NCBI GenBank assembly: GCA_902490315.1
Contig: CABUDK010000007.1
Span: 1-34,009, forward strand
Origin: an uncultured Porphyromonas sp.
Lineage (GTDB): Bacteria > Bacteroidota > Bacteroidia > Bacteroidales > Porphyromonadaceae
Length of the DNA: 34,009 nt
Direction of reading: 5' to 3'
Shown: piece by piece, positions 1-8,773 of the stretch
How the letters are laid out: every line of letters starts with the position of its first letter
How positions within the stretch are numbered: the stretch's first letter is position 1
Program-made: the position numbers and the translations under genes
The notes under the pieces: model-generated
The model's database searches: none
What the model was told of the DNA's origin: nothing
Seen by the model: only the letters and a program-made list of their open reading frames with translations

Positions 1-86
1 TCAAGCTGATCGAAGATCAAGATGTAGCACTCCTAGACTACAAGATCTACGACAAGGATCGTAATCTACTAGAACCAGAGAAGTGA
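1..86 (+). CDS. 3' end of an unidentified gene (partial)
   Basis: An open frame enters from the left edge in the third frame (first full codon at 3) and ends with TGA at 84-86. The 27 visible C-terminal residues are hydrophilic and end in LLEPEK. They are too few to place in a family. A strong stem-loop terminator begins about 50 bases downstream, which supports this being the true end of a rightward transcript. The product cannot be named from this fragment. Confidence 0.6.
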   Translation, partial: KLIEDQDVALLDYKIYDKDRNLLEPEK

Positions 87-137
87 CAACGAGCTACCCA
101 CACTCCTTCATCGTGTGGTAGTTCTTAATATAAATAG

Positions 138-184
138 AAGAGTCCCTACGAGAGCGTATTTGCTCCTCGTGGGGACTCTTTTGT
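138..184 (+). terminator. Rho-independent terminator of the upstream gene
   Basis: Arms at 138-152 (AAGAGTCCCTACGAG) and 166-180 pair over 15 bp with one G-T wobble around a 13-base loop, and are followed by TTTTGTT. It lies 51 bases after the stop codon at 84-86. Confidence 0.8.
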
Positions 185-310
185 TATTAGCCCTAGTCAG
201 ATCTTGCAGCCGCAAGCTTAGCATGACGATAACGGGGATACACGGTACGAGTATCGCTACACAGTGGCTACAAATTGTCTCTTATTACGCCTACATCTCG
301 GATGATTCGG

Positions 311-505
311 ATTCTTCCCGAGGAATTTCCCAAATAGCTCCCGAGGAAATTTCTATTTCCTCGGAGGAAAGAAAAAATTCTTCGGAAGAAACAAATGAAA
401 CTTCGGAAGAATCAAATGATAAGTCCGAAGAGTTTCACCATTTCCTCGGGAGAAAATCAAAAACATCTCCCGAGATATTTGAAAATTCATCGGGAGAGAT
501 TGAGA
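311..505. repeat. Composite palindromic intergenic element, copy R1
   Basis: This is a cluster of short imperfect palindromes of the types TTCCTCGGAGGAA and TTCTTCGGAAGAA. The core consists of 21-bp units starting at 377, 398 and 419. It is flanked by related palindromes at 340-370 and 440-505. An open frame of 183 codons (115-666) runs through it, but it translates into Ser/Glu-rich repeats only because 21 is a multiple of three; I do not regard it as a gene. The inner 39 bp (386-424) are in the opposite orientation to copies R2 and R5, although the left flank (about 350-385) matches that of R5. Confidence 0.75.
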
Positions 506-786
506 TGAGCCCGCTCAGTCCATATTATTATAATGAGTCAGCTGTGCAAGTCGAGGTGGCTGGTATCGTTATCTCAAGATTATTTCGTACATTTACGGAG
601 CCTAAAATGCGGAGGTGCGACCTTATCGCAAGCTTCGCTCTAGGCATTAACAATATAACGTGCTAGTAATGAGCTATAAATCGTTTTCTATCCAAGATAT
701 CCGGACCGCTTCCATGGCGAGTCAGGTGCCTTGGTCTGCTCCTAGCCTATCCACTCTTCCCATGACAAAAAAAATAAAACAATATA
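506..786. other. Gap upstream of recJ, no gene recognised
   Basis: After the repeat island there is about 280 bp without a convincing gene. I found no clear TAnnTTTG box here. The last 30 bases before recJ are A-rich (766-786), as is common in translation-initiation regions of Bacteroidetes. The recJ promoter could not be placed. Confidence 0.4.
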
Positions 787-2568
787 ATGACGAACGAATG
801 GCAATACACTCCCTTCACCCGAGAGGAGGAGGTGGGTGGCTCTCAACTGGCGCATGCCTTGAGAATACCCGCTGTGGCGGGACGCCTACTCTATCGTCGC
901 GGTATACGTACAGAAGCAGATGCACAGCGATTCTTTCACCCATCGCTAGAGGATCTGCACGACCCCTTTCTGATGCAAGATATGGATCTGGCGGTCAAGC
1001 GTCTCAACAAGGCGCTAGGACGCAAGGAGCATATCATGATATACGGCGACTACGATGTAGATGGCACTACGGCTGTATCTCTAATCTATAAGTACCTCCG
1101 CTCGGCGGGGTGTAGCGAGCATCTGCTGAGCTACTACATCCCCGGACGAGACGATGAGGGGTACGGCGTATCCTATCGGGGCGTGGATTATGCCCACAAG
1201 ATAGGTGCGACTCTAATCATCGTGGTGGATTGTGGCATCAAGGCTATCAAAGAGATAGCCTATGCTAAGACGTTGGGGATAGACTTCATCATCTGCGACC
1301 ACCACCACCCAGACGACCAGCTGCCAGATGCGGCAGCCGTCCTAGACCCTAAGCGACCAGACTGTCACTACCCCTTTGAGGAGCTCTGTGGGTGTGGCGT
1401 CGCGTTTAAGTTTATGCAGGCCTTTGGGATGAATAATGGGTTCCCCTCGGCTTCGCTCTTTAAGCTCCTAGACCTGGTCGCTGTGAGTATTGCAGCTGAT
1501 CTGGTCTCTGTGATGGATGAAAATAGAATCTTGGCGCACTATGGACTCCGTCAGCTCAATCGCAATCCCTCGATGGGGCTCAAGGGGATCATCAAGACTT
1601 GTGGTCTCGAAGGGCGTAAGATCACGATGTCCGACATCATCTACAAGATCGGGCCGAGGATCAACGCCTCGGGACGTATGATGAATGGCCGCGAGGCGGT
1701 CGATCTGCTCCTGAGCAATGATGCTAAGACGACAGCCCGCATGAGCGAGCTGATCGATGAGTACAACGTGCGTCGTCGCGAGCTAGACCGCTCTACGACC
1801 GACGAGGCTATGCAGCTCCTACAAGTCAATCCTGAGCTGGCACATCAGCCCATCGTAGTCCTCTACCAGCCTGACTGGCACAAGGGGGTCATAGGAATCG
1901 TTGCCTCTCGTGTGGCGGAGTATACCAATAGACCGACGATCGTGCTGACTGGCACGAGCGACCGGATCGTGGGCTCGGCGCGAAGTGTCGGCGGGATAGA
2001 CATCTACAGCATCATCGAGGAGGCTAGAGATCTGCTCCTAAACTTCGGTGGGCACACCTATGCTGCTGGGTTGACACTCTTGCCGGACAAGCTACCCGAC
2101 TTCCGCGCTTACATACAGGGAGTCAATGCCGTGACAACTAGTGATCGAGCACAGTCCACACCGATAGAGATCGATGCCGAGATAGAGCTTCGTGAGGTGA
2201 CGCAGAGACTCTACACGACGATACAGCGCTTTGCTCCGTATGGACCGGACAACTACCCGCCGCTCTTTGTGACACAGCAACTCTATGACGGAGGGGCTAG
2301 CAGAGCTGTGGGACGCAATAGCGAGCACTTTAAGGTAGACGCTATACCTACACTGGGATCCAAGAAGCATTGCCCAGGGATAGCCTTCAACCAAGCACCC
2401 GCCTTCCGCTTTATGAAGAAGTCTTCGGCAGGAAGAGCAATTGCACCCTTTGCCCTTGTCTACCAAATAGATGAGAACCACTTTAACGGAATTGTCTCCC
2501 TACAGTTACTGATCAAGGATGTCAAGCCACAACGACCTGGAGAGGACCTCTTTGCCTCCCAGCGATGA
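787..2568 (+). CDS. recJ: Single-stranded-DNA-specific exonuclease RecJ
   Basis: RecJ degrades single-stranded DNA 5' to 3' in recombinational repair and mismatch repair. The 593-residue product carries the DHH phosphoesterase motifs: GDYDVDGTTA (residues 87-96), VVDCG (146-150), DHHHP (171-175) and GPRINASGRM (289-298). The DHHA1 part follows with KGVIGIVASRVAE and the GGHTYAAG glycine motif, then the OB-like C-terminal domain. Length is normal for the family. The ATG at 787 was chosen because the conserved N-terminus (TPFTREE...) begins just after it and an A-rich leader precedes it. The 3' end overlaps recQ by 50 bp, so the two are probably translationally coupled. The metal-binding Asp and His residues are all present. 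Confidence 0.95.
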   Translation: MTNEWQYTPFTREEEVGGSQLAHALRIPAVAGRLLYRRGIRTEADAQRFFHPSLEDLHDPFLMQDMDLAVKRLNKALGRKEHIMIYGDYDVDGTTAVSLIYKYLRSAGCSEHLLSYYIPGRDDEGYGVSYRGVDYAHKIGATLIIVVDCGIKAIKEIAYAKTLGIDFIICDHHHPDDQLPDAAAVLDPKRPDCHYPFEELCGCGVAFKFMQAFGMNNGFPSASLFKLLDLVAVSIAADLVSVMDENRILAHYGLRQLNRNPSMGLKGIIKTCGLEGRKITMSDIIYKIGPRINASGRMMNGREAVDLLLSNDAKTTARMSELIDEYNVRRRELDRSTTDEAMQLLQVNPELAHQPIVVLYQPDWHKGVIGIVASRVAEYTNRPTIVLTGTSDRIVGSARSVGGIDIYSIIEEARDLLLNFGGHTYAAGLTLLPDKLPDFRAYIQGVNAVTTSDRAQSTPIEIDAEIELREVTQRLYTTIQRFAPYGPDNYPPLFVTQQLYDGGASRAVGRNSEHFKVDAIPTLGSKKHCPGIAFNQAPAFRFMKKSSAGRAIAPFALVYQIDENHFNGIVSLQLLIKDVKPQRPGEDLFASQR

Positions 2569-4663
2569 GGCAGCAGGCAACTCCTCTGGGCGTAGCGAAG
2601 CTGTCGACTGGGACTTGCTCCTCGAGGAGCAGGCTGACTTGTGGAGTGATGCTGCGACCGATCCGAGAACGGAGACCGAGCGTGAGCAACTAGGTGAGGA
2701 GCCCCCTCAGCAGGCGACCGACAGACCAGAGACGCCGCAGACCGCCTCTGCGGACGACGAGCAGACCCCGCTAGAGGTACTCCATCGCTATTGGGGCTAC
2801 CCCGCTTTTCGTCTCAAGCAGGCGGAGATCATCGACAGCGTCTTGGCGGGGCGAGACACGCTCGGGCTGCTACCTACGGGTGGGGGTAAGAGTATTACCT
2901 TTCAGGTACCGACGATGCTCCACGACGGGCTGACGCTCGTTGTCACGCCGCTCATTGCTCTCATGAAGGATCAGGTAGATGGCCTCAACAAGCGGGGTAT
3001 GTCTGCCGTGGCTATTCACTCAGGCATGGAGTACAAGGAGATCCATCGTGCCTTGGACAATTGTCTGTATGGTGGGTGCAAATTTCTTTACCTTTCCCCT
3101 GAGCGACTGAGCTCACCACTCTTTCTCGCCTGTCTACCCGAACTACCGATACAGTTGATCGTGGTGGACGAGTGTCACTGTATCTCGCAGTGGGGTTACG
3201 ACTTCCGCCCTAGCTATCTGAAGATTGCAGAGATACGTCGCTACTACCCTACTGTGCCCCTGCTAGCACTCACAGCGACCGCCACGCCTGAGGTGGTCGC
3301 CGATGTGATGGCTCGTCTGAGCTTTCGTGAGCCGCATGTCATCAGTAGTTCTTTCGCACGGGACAACCTGCAGTATATCGTACGTCCTACGACAGACAAG
3401 GCGACGGAGCTCCTCCATATCCTCTCCTCGACGACTGGTAGCGCGATCGTCTACTGTCGCAATCGCAAGAAGACGCAAGAGCTGGCTGAGATGCTACAAG
3501 AGGCGGGCGTATCAGCACACTACTACCATGCGGGGTTGACGCATGCTGAGCGAGAGATCAAACAAAACGCTTGGATGGCGGGAGAGGTGCGTGTGATGGT
3601 CTGCACGAATGCCTTCGGCATGGGCATCGACAAGCCTGATGTGCGTCTCGTCGTGCACTGGAGTATGCCCGTGGCTCTGGAGGAGTACTTCCAAGAGGCA
3701 GGGCGTGCGGGGCGAGACGGGCTGCGTGCTTTTGCCGTGGTACTATATGAGCGGCGAGATCGTGGCATGCTCCAGCAGCGGGTGCAAAACGAATTCCCCG
3801 ACAAAGCTTACATTCGCGACATCTACGACACCCTCTACAGCTACCTAGGGATAGGTCTCGGTGAGGGCATGGAGCGCAGCTACGAGATAGACCTAGAGGC
3901 TTTTGTACGTGCGGAGCATCTACACCCGATACGTAGCCTGAGTGCCTTACATATCCTCGAGCTGGCGGGTGCCTGGGAGCTACTTCTCGATGAGGCACGC
4001 TCACGACTCATCGTAGAGGTTTCTAGAGAGGAGCTCTACTACATCCGAGGCTTGTCCGCCCAAGATGACAAGGTGCTACGAGCTGTCTTGAGAAACTACT
4101 CGGGACTCTTTGCCGACTACGTCTTCATCGACGAGCGGACACTCTCCATACAGACGCACCTGACGGGGGAGGAGGTCTACGACAGCTTGGTTAGGATGAG
4201 CCAGCGAGGCATCATTCACTATATACCAAGAAAGCGCTTGCCCCGTATCCTCTTCTACACACGGCGGGAGCGCAAGCATCACTTCCTCATACCCAAAGAG
4301 GTCTACGAGCTGCGCAAAGGAGCAATGACCAAGCGGCTCACCGCCACGATCGCATACCTAGACGGTCAGCAGGGCTGCCGACAGGCTATGCTCCTACACT
4401 ACTTCGGTGAGGAACTGGCGGAGCCGTGCGGACGCTGTGACCTTTGTCTAGCTCGTAAGGCGCGCGCCCAGCGTAGTGAGGAGGCATTGGAGACGCGACT
4501 CAAAACTCTTCTAAAGCAATTGGAGGTGCCTTCGCTTACTTTGCAGACTTTGGCGAAGAGGCTTGAGGTCAAGCCGAAAGCTTTGCTCCCGATCCTTCAG
4601 AAGCTCCTCGAGGAGGACGACCGCTACCGCACCGACGGGGTACACCTATACAAGAATAAGTAA
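2519..4663 (+). CDS. recQ: ATP-dependent DNA helicase RecQ
   Basis: RecQ is a superfamily 2, 3'-5' DNA helicase that works with RecJ at stalled forks and in recombination. Visible motifs are Walker A LLPTGGGKS (117-125), the DEAH-type box DECHC (217-221), the motif VI region EAGRAGRDG, and the RecQ zinc site Cys-x16-Cys-x2-Cys-x2-Cys near residues 617-640. A winged-helix-like tail ends the protein, and no HRDC domain is evident. The first 80 or so residues are an acidic, Gln/Thr-rich, probably disordered extension that standard RecQ proteins lack. No other ATG precedes the helicase core, so I kept the ATG at 2519, inside the 3' end of recJ. A downstream non-ATG start remains possible. Confidence 0.93.
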   Translation: MSSHNDLERTSLPPSDEAAGNSSGRSEAVDWDLLLEEQADLWSDAATDPRTETEREQLGEEPPQQATDRPETPQTASADDEQTPLEVLHRYWGYPAFRLKQAEIIDSVLAGRDTLGLLPTGGGKSITFQVPTMLHDGLTLVVTPLIALMKDQVDGLNKRGMSAVAIHSGMEYKEIHRALDNCLYGGCKFLYLSPERLSSPLFLACLPELPIQLIVVDECHCISQWGYDFRPSYLKIAEIRRYYPTVPLLALTATATPEVVADVMARLSFREPHVISSSFARDNLQYIVRPTTDKATELLHILSSTTGSAIVYCRNRKKTQELAEMLQEAGVSAHYYHAGLTHAEREIKQNAWMAGEVRVMVCTNAFGMGIDKPDVRLVVHWSMPVALEEYFQEAGRAGRDGLRAFAVVLYERRDRGMLQQRVQNEFPDKAYIRDIYDTLYSYLGIGLGEGMERSYEIDLEAFVRAEHLHPIRSLSALHILELAGAWELLLDEARSRLIVEVSREELYYIRGLSAQDDKVLRAVLRNYSGLFADYVFIDERTLSIQTHLTGEEVYDSLVRMSQRGIIHYIPRKRLPRILFYTRRERKHHFLIPKEVYELRKGAMTKRLTATIAYLDGQQGCRQAMLLHYFGEELAEPCGRCDLCLARKARAQRSEEALETRLKTLLKQLEVPSLTLQTLAKRLEVKPKALLPILQKLLEEDDRYRTDGVHLYKNK

Positions 4664-4673
4664 TGATCACAAC

Positions 4674-5543
4674 ATGATCCTACACCCACACGCTAAGATC
4701 AATCTCGGGCTGCGTATCCTACGCCGCCGACCTGACGGCTACCACGACATAGAGAGCTGTATGCTCCCCATTGGCTGGGCGGACCGGCTCATGGTAGACA
4801 TCGCGACAGAAGCTACAGAGGACTCGTACGAGATCGCTGGTCTAGCAGGCGAGCTGCCCATCGAGCGCAATCTGATCTACAAAGCGGTGCAGCTACTCAG
4901 AGCGCACTACCCGGAGATACCTCCGCTACGGCTCAAGCTTGAGAAGGTGATCCCAACAGAAGCTGGTCTCGGTGGTGGCTCGGCCGATGCCGCCTACACG
5001 CTTTTAGCAATCAACGAACTCTGCCGTTTAGGACTCTCCACAGTGCAGCTAGAGACGTTGGCGGGGGAGCTAGGGAGCGACTGCCCATTCTTCATACAGT
5101 CACGCCCCACACTGGTCACAGGCCGTGGCGAAAGGCTCACACCGCTCACCATGCCGTCTGCACTCCTCGGCAAATGGCTACTCGTCGTCAAGCCACCCAT
5201 CGGCATGAGCACCGCCGAAGCGTACCGACAGGTGACACGCTACCCCGAGGCAGAGGGTGAGCTCGTCGCACTACTAGAGCAGCCGATAGAACAGTGGCGA
5301 GAGCTGATCGTCAATGACTTCGAGCCCGTCGTCTTCGCACACTATCCCGAGCTAGCCACTCTATGTGACACGCTCTACCATCATGGCGCCATTTATGCCG
5401 CCATGTCCGGCTCAGGCACAGCGCTCTACGGCGTCTTCGACGACAACCCGCTACTAGACGCCACCGCACCGCTCGCCACCCACTTCGCCGATCTCCCCGT
5501 CTGGGTCGAGCGCTTCTCCCTCCCAGCAACTACCGGTATCTAG
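4674..5543 (+). CDS. ispE: 4-diphosphocytidyl-2-C-methyl-D-erythritol kinase IspE
   Basis: IspE phosphorylates CDP-methylerythritol with ATP in the MEP pathway of isoprenoid synthesis. The 289-residue protein has the GHMP kinase signature PTEAGLGGGSADAA (94-107), the N-terminal HAKINLGL substrate and catalytic Lys region (6-13), GSDCPFF (134-140) and the C-terminal motif MSGSGTALYG. The open frame extends upstream to 4563, but that part lies inside recQ in another frame and encodes only basic low-complexity residues. The ATG at 4674 fits the family N-terminus and lies 10 bases after the recQ stop. It is probably cotranscribed with recJ and recQ. The next MEP gene in the window is dxs, about 9 kb away. 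Confidence 0.95.
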   Translation: MILHPHAKINLGLRILRRRPDGYHDIESCMLPIGWADRLMVDIATEATEDSYEIAGLAGELPIERNLIYKAVQLLRAHYPEIPPLRLKLEKVIPTEAGLGGGSADAAYTLLAINELCRLGLSTVQLETLAGELGSDCPFFIQSRPTLVTGRGERLTPLTMPSALLGKWLLVVKPPIGMSTAEAYRQVTRYPEAEGELVALLEQPIEQWRELIVNDFEPVVFAHYPELATLCDTLYHHGAIYAAMSGSGTALYGVFDDNPLLDATAPLATHFADLPVWVERFSLPATTGI

Positions 5544-5609
5544 TCCGACCCACAAGGGGGGGGCAATCTTCTACTACATTCTTCCATTAAAAGTACTAGG
5601 GTCAAAAAA

Positions 5610-5800
5610 GTTCCGTGGTAAATCTGAAATACTTCCGGAGAAAAAAGAAATTCTCCACGGAGGAGCGAGAAAATACTTCGGACTTATGATTTCATTCTTC
5701 CGAAGTTTCATTTGATTCTTCCGAAGAAATTTTCCATACCTCGGTGGAAAATAAAAAATCCCCACGGAGGAATTTCGAGATTCTCTCCGAGGAGATTTGA
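5610..5800. repeat. Composite palindromic intergenic element, copy R2
   Basis: This belongs to the same family as R1. The core at about 5674-5728 holds TTCGG...CCGAA palindromes at 21-bp spacing. Outer palindromes contain CCACGGAGG (around 5654-5664 and 5761-5770) and CTCTCCGAGGAGA (around 5782-5795). The 39-bp inner segment (5682-5720, beginning ACTTAT) has the same orientation as in R5 and the opposite one to R1. It occupies most of the gap between ispE and feoAB, about 140 bp before the feoAB start. Confidence 0.75.
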
Positions 5801-5877
5801 GACCTTGCTGATTATATGTCAACCCCCACTCTAGAAACCGCAACGCTTGCCTCTAGATTCTCAAAAAGTAGGAAGCG

Positions 5878-5895
5878 ATACCTAGTATTAGGTAG
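5878..5895. promoter_or_regulatory. Inverted repeat upstream of feoAB (candidate operator)
   Basis: ATACCTA (5878-5884), a four-base spacer GTAT, and TAGGTAG (5889-5895) form an inverted repeat with six of seven arm bases matched. It lies 32 bases upstream of the -7 box of feoAB. The same arms with the same four-base spacer occur upstream of the ferredoxin gene at 13125-13144. I infer a transcription-factor site; the factor is unknown. Confidence 0.5.
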
Positions 5896-5927
5896 TCGTC
5901 AGAGAAGGTCGCTCGGTCAGCTTTCAG

Positions 5928-5935
5928 TATCTTTG
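5928..5935 (+). promoter_or_regulatory. -7 box (TATCTTTG) of feoAB
   Basis: This is an exact match to the Bacteroidetes TAnnTTTG -7 element. No TTG is seen at the usual -33 distance. The feoAB ATG at 5942 lies only six bases after the box, so the transcript would be leaderless or nearly so. Confidence 0.6.
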
Positions 5936-5941
5936 TGGCGC

Positions 5942-8464
5942 ATGAAATTGTCGGAGTTACATAATGGCGACCGAGCTCGTATCCTGTCGGTCGGTGGGCA
6001 TGGAGCCTTTCGCAAGCGTATCCTAGAGATGGGCTTCGTGCAGGGGCAGGTCGTGGAGGTGATCCAAGCGGCTCCGCTGAGGGATCCTATCTACTATCGG
6101 CTGATGGACTACAACGTCTCGCTGCGTCGCAAAGAGGCGGGACTCATCACGGTAGAGCTCATCGATCAGTCGTCCTCTGCGGAGGAGCTGCCACCGCTGG
6201 CACATACGTTCGTACAGGGTGGTGCAGGAGCATCACTTACAGAGAGCGCAGCCTCCGATCGTGTCGCCATCTCCCGCTCGCTGCGGGTAGCACTCATAGG
6301 CAATCCCAACAGCGGCAAGACGACCCTCTTCAACCATGCCAGTGGGGCGCATGAGCGTGTCGGCAACTACAGCGGGGTGACCGTCGAGGCAAAGGAGGCA
6401 CACTTCGACTATCAAGGCGTTCGCTACGAACTGATTGACCTCCCCGGCACCTATTCGCTATCACCCTATTCGCCTGAGGAGCTTTACATCCGCGACTACC
6501 TGACCAACGAGGAGACACGTCCCGATGTGGTCATTGATGTGCTTGACGCAACGAACCTAGAGCGTCAGCTGTACCTAGCCGTACAGGTGCGTGAGATGGG
6601 CATCCCGATGGTTACGGCACTCAACATGTGGGACGAGTTCGAGCAGAAGAAGAACCAACTCGATGTGCAGCAGCTCTCTCATCTCCTAGGCACGCCGATG
6701 GTGCCGACCATTTGCCGTAAGGGTGTGGGCGTCTTCGAGCTTTTTGACAAGGTGCGTCAGCTCGTTGACGAAAATCTCTACGCCGATCGTCGCTTCCTGC
6801 AGATCAACTACGGGACTGACCTTGAGCAGAGCATAGCAACCCTTCAGGCGAAGCTCATCGAGCATGCGACCTTCCCCGATCATCTATCCCCCCGCTACTT
6901 AGCGGTCAAGCTCCTCGAGGGAGACCCGCACACGCATAGCTTTATCAAGCAGCAAGCGAAAGGTGAGTACCTCCTTACCGCCACAGCCTATGAGGAGAAC
7001 AGACTGCGCAAGAATCACTCCAACGAAGAGGATCTAGAGAACTATATCATCAACCAGCGGTACGGTTTCATCGCTGGAGCACTCAGAGAGACCTATCGTC
7101 CGAACAAGCGGCGCATACGCACCATAACGGATCGTATAGACAACCTCCTCATACACCCCATCTGGGGCTATCCAATCTTCCTCGCCTTTCTCTTTATCAT
7201 GTTTGAGGCGACCTTTGCCTTGGGAGCCTTCCCGATGGACTGGATCGAGCAGGGCGTGGACGCTTTTGGCGCTTGGATTCACGGAATGATGAGTCCAGGT
7301 CCTCTACGTGACCTACTGGTGACGGGCGTCATAGGCGGTGTGGGCGGTGTCCTCGTCTTCCTGCCAAACATCCTCATCCTCTACCTCTTTATATCCATCA
7401 TGGAGGACACGGGCTATATGGCTCGAGCCACCTTCCTGATGGATAAACTAATGCACCACATGGGACTGCACGGCAAGTCCTTCATCCCACTCATCATGGG
7501 CTTCGGGTGCAATGTGCCAGCTGTGATGGCCTCCCGTACCATCGAGAGCAGGCAGAGCCGTATCATCACGGTACTAGTCACTTCGCTGATGAGCTGTAGC
7601 GCCAGACTACCAGTTTACATCCTCATTGCGGGTACCTTCTTCCCACAGCATGCGGGGCTGGTACTCTTCGGGCTGTACGCACTGGGTGTGCTACTGGCCT
7701 TCCTACTGGCGAAGCTTTTCCGCCGGGTACTCTTCAAGTCAGAGGATCTCCCCTTCGTCATGGAGCTACCTCCGTATCGTATCCCGATGGCGCGTGCTGT
7801 GGGTATACACATGTGGGACAAAGCGCGTGAGTACCTCCACAAGATGGGATCAGTGATTCTCGTGGCGTCAGTCATCATCTGGGCTCTGGGCTATTATCCT
7901 CGCGAGGAGGTGATGTCTCGTGCGGAGGAGCAGATAGCTCAGGTGCAGCAGCAGAGTACGCTCTCTGAGGGCGAGCGCAGTGAGCAGGTCGCCGAGATAG
8001 AGCGTCAAGCGCACATGGAGCAGCAAGAGGGCTCCTACCTAGGACGCATCGGACAGACTGTGCAACCCGTCCTAGCACCGCTCGGCTTCGACTGGAAGCT
8101 AAGCGTGGCGCTTGTGGCAGGTCTACCGGCCAAAGAGGTGGTCGTCAGCTCTCTCAGTGTCATCTACACGGGCAATGAGACGGTGGACGAGGAGAGCGAA
8201 GACTTTGCCGTGGGCAGCTCGGCGCTCTCCCGACAGATGCGCCAAGAGAAAGACCCCGTTACGGGAGAGCCACTCTACACGCCACTGATCGCCATCTGCT
8301 TCCTCATTTTCGTCCTTATTTACATGCCTTGTGTCGCCACCGTGGTGGCCGTTTCTAAGGAGCTCAACAGTGCCTGGTGGGGACTCTTTGTGGTCGTCTA
8401 CACCTGCGTGCTGGCCTGGATCGTGGCTTATCTGGCACGACTGATAGGACTACTCATTATATGA
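5942..8464 (+). CDS. feoB: Fused FeoA-FeoB ferrous iron transporter
   Basis: This is an inner-membrane Fe(II) importer with a GTP-binding domain. The 840-residue protein begins with a FeoA (SH3-like) domain at residues 1-75. A linker follows, then the FeoB G domain with GNPNSGKTT (120-128, G1), DLPG (167-170, G3) and NMWD (G4). The helical FeoB domain and the membrane part with the two inverted Gate regions come next (for example LIMGFGCNVPA and SCSARLPVY). The frame is open back to 5816, but the FeoA domain starts at MKLSEL and the promoter box lies just before 5942, so I used that ATG. FeoA-FeoB fusion is known in Porphyromonas, where one FeoB paralogue carries iron and another manganese; homology alone does not settle the metal. 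A FeoB-associated small protein follows after 13 bases. Confidence 0.93.
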   Translation: MKLSELHNGDRARILSVGGHGAFRKRILEMGFVQGQVVEVIQAAPLRDPIYYRLMDYNVSLRRKEAGLITVELIDQSSSAEELPPLAHTFVQGGAGASLTESAASDRVAISRSLRVALIGNPNSGKTTLFNHASGAHERVGNYSGVTVEAKEAHFDYQGVRYELIDLPGTYSLSPYSPEELYIRDYLTNEETRPDVVIDVLDATNLERQLYLAVQVREMGIPMVTALNMWDEFEQKKNQLDVQQLSHLLGTPMVPTICRKGVGVFELFDKVRQLVDENLYADRRFLQINYGTDLEQSIATLQAKLIEHATFPDHLSPRYLAVKLLEGDPHTHSFIKQQAKGEYLLTATAYEENRLRKNHSNEEDLENYIINQRYGFIAGALRETYRPNKRRIRTITDRIDNLLIHPIWGYPIFLAFLFIMFEATFALGAFPMDWIEQGVDAFGAWIHGMMSPGPLRDLLVTGVIGGVGGVLVFLPNILILYLFISIMEDTGYMARATFLMDKLMHHMGLHGKSFIPLIMGFGCNVPAVMASRTIESRQSRIITVLVTSLMSCSARLPVYILIAGTFFPQHAGLVLFGLYALGVLLAFLLAKLFRRVLFKSEDLPFVMELPPYRIPMARAVGIHMWDKAREYLHKMGSVILVASVIIWALGYYPREEVMSRAEEQIAQVQQQSTLSEGERSEQVAEIERQAHMEQQEGSYLGRIGQTVQPVLAPLGFDWKLSVALVAGLPAKEVVVSSLSVIYTGNETVDEESEDFAVGSSALSRQMRQEKDPVTGEPLYTPLIAICFLIFVLIYMPCVATVVAVSKELNSAWWGLFVVVYTCVLAWIVAYLARLIGLLII

Positions 8465-8477
8465 TATAGGTGTCGCT

Positions 8478-8648
8478 ATGGATTTGCAGACAGTCATTGT
8501 ACTACTCATACTGCTTGTCGCACTACTCTACATAGGTCGTAGCTTGTGGCGACTGATCCGCCGACCCCGAGAAGCCCAGGGCTGCGCCGGTTGCTCCGCC
8601 TGCCACCACAAGCCGATAGCGAAGCCAAAGGGAAAGTCGAGAGACTAG
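8478..8648 (+). CDS. FeoB-associated Cys-rich membrane protein
   Basis: This 56-residue protein starts 13 bases after the feoAB stop. Residues 4-20 form one hydrophobic helix (TVIVLLILLVALLYIG). A basic stretch follows (RSLWRLIRRP), then a cysteine cluster CAGCSACHH (36-44) and a Lys-rich tail. This matches the family of small single-span Cys-rich proteins encoded next to feoB in Bacteroidetes and Firmicutes (Pfam FeoB_associated). Its exact role is not established; the position and cysteines suggest it assists FeoB, perhaps like FeoC. It is certainly in the feoAB transcript unless a hidden terminator intervenes. It is too short for many gene callers. Confidence 0.85.
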   Translation: MDLQTVIVLLILLVALLYIGRSLWRLIRRPREAQGCAGCSACHHKPIAKPKGKSRD

Positions 8649-8743
8649 CGGAGAGTGCTACAAATAGCGCCGCCAAGGTGGTGGTATGGGATTATAGTCG
8701 TAACTTCGACCTAACGATGTAATCAGACAGCCTAGCAGGTCAA

Positions 8744-8765
8744 CTACTAGACTGAGCACTAGTAG
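8744..8765 (+). other. Small stem-loop before the MFS gene
   Basis: CTACTAG (8744-8750) and CTAGTAG (8759-8765) form a perfect 7-bp stem with an 8-base loop, ending eight bases before the GTG start at 8774. It could be a weak terminator for the feo transcript or a structure near the ribosome-binding region. No T-run follows. Confidence 0.35.
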
Positions 8766-8773
8766 CATGAGCA

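Noticed and set aside
115..666. Open frame of 183 codons encoding a Ser/Glu-rich protein
   Set aside because: It begins inside the stem-loop region after the upstream gene and runs through repeat R1. The Ser/Glu pattern is the 21-bp palindromic unit translated; similar open frames occur in other copies on both strands.
660..1091. Open frame of 143 codons overlapping the start of recJ
   Set aside because: It overlaps well-supported recJ in another frame, and its Arg/Ser/Gly-rich sequence is typical of a shadow frame.
3558..4004. Long minus-strand open frame inside recQ (and similar ones inside miaB, dxs, trkA and feoB)
   Set aside because: They lie fully inside strongly supported genes, have Arg/His/Ser-rich compositions, and show no domain or promoter.
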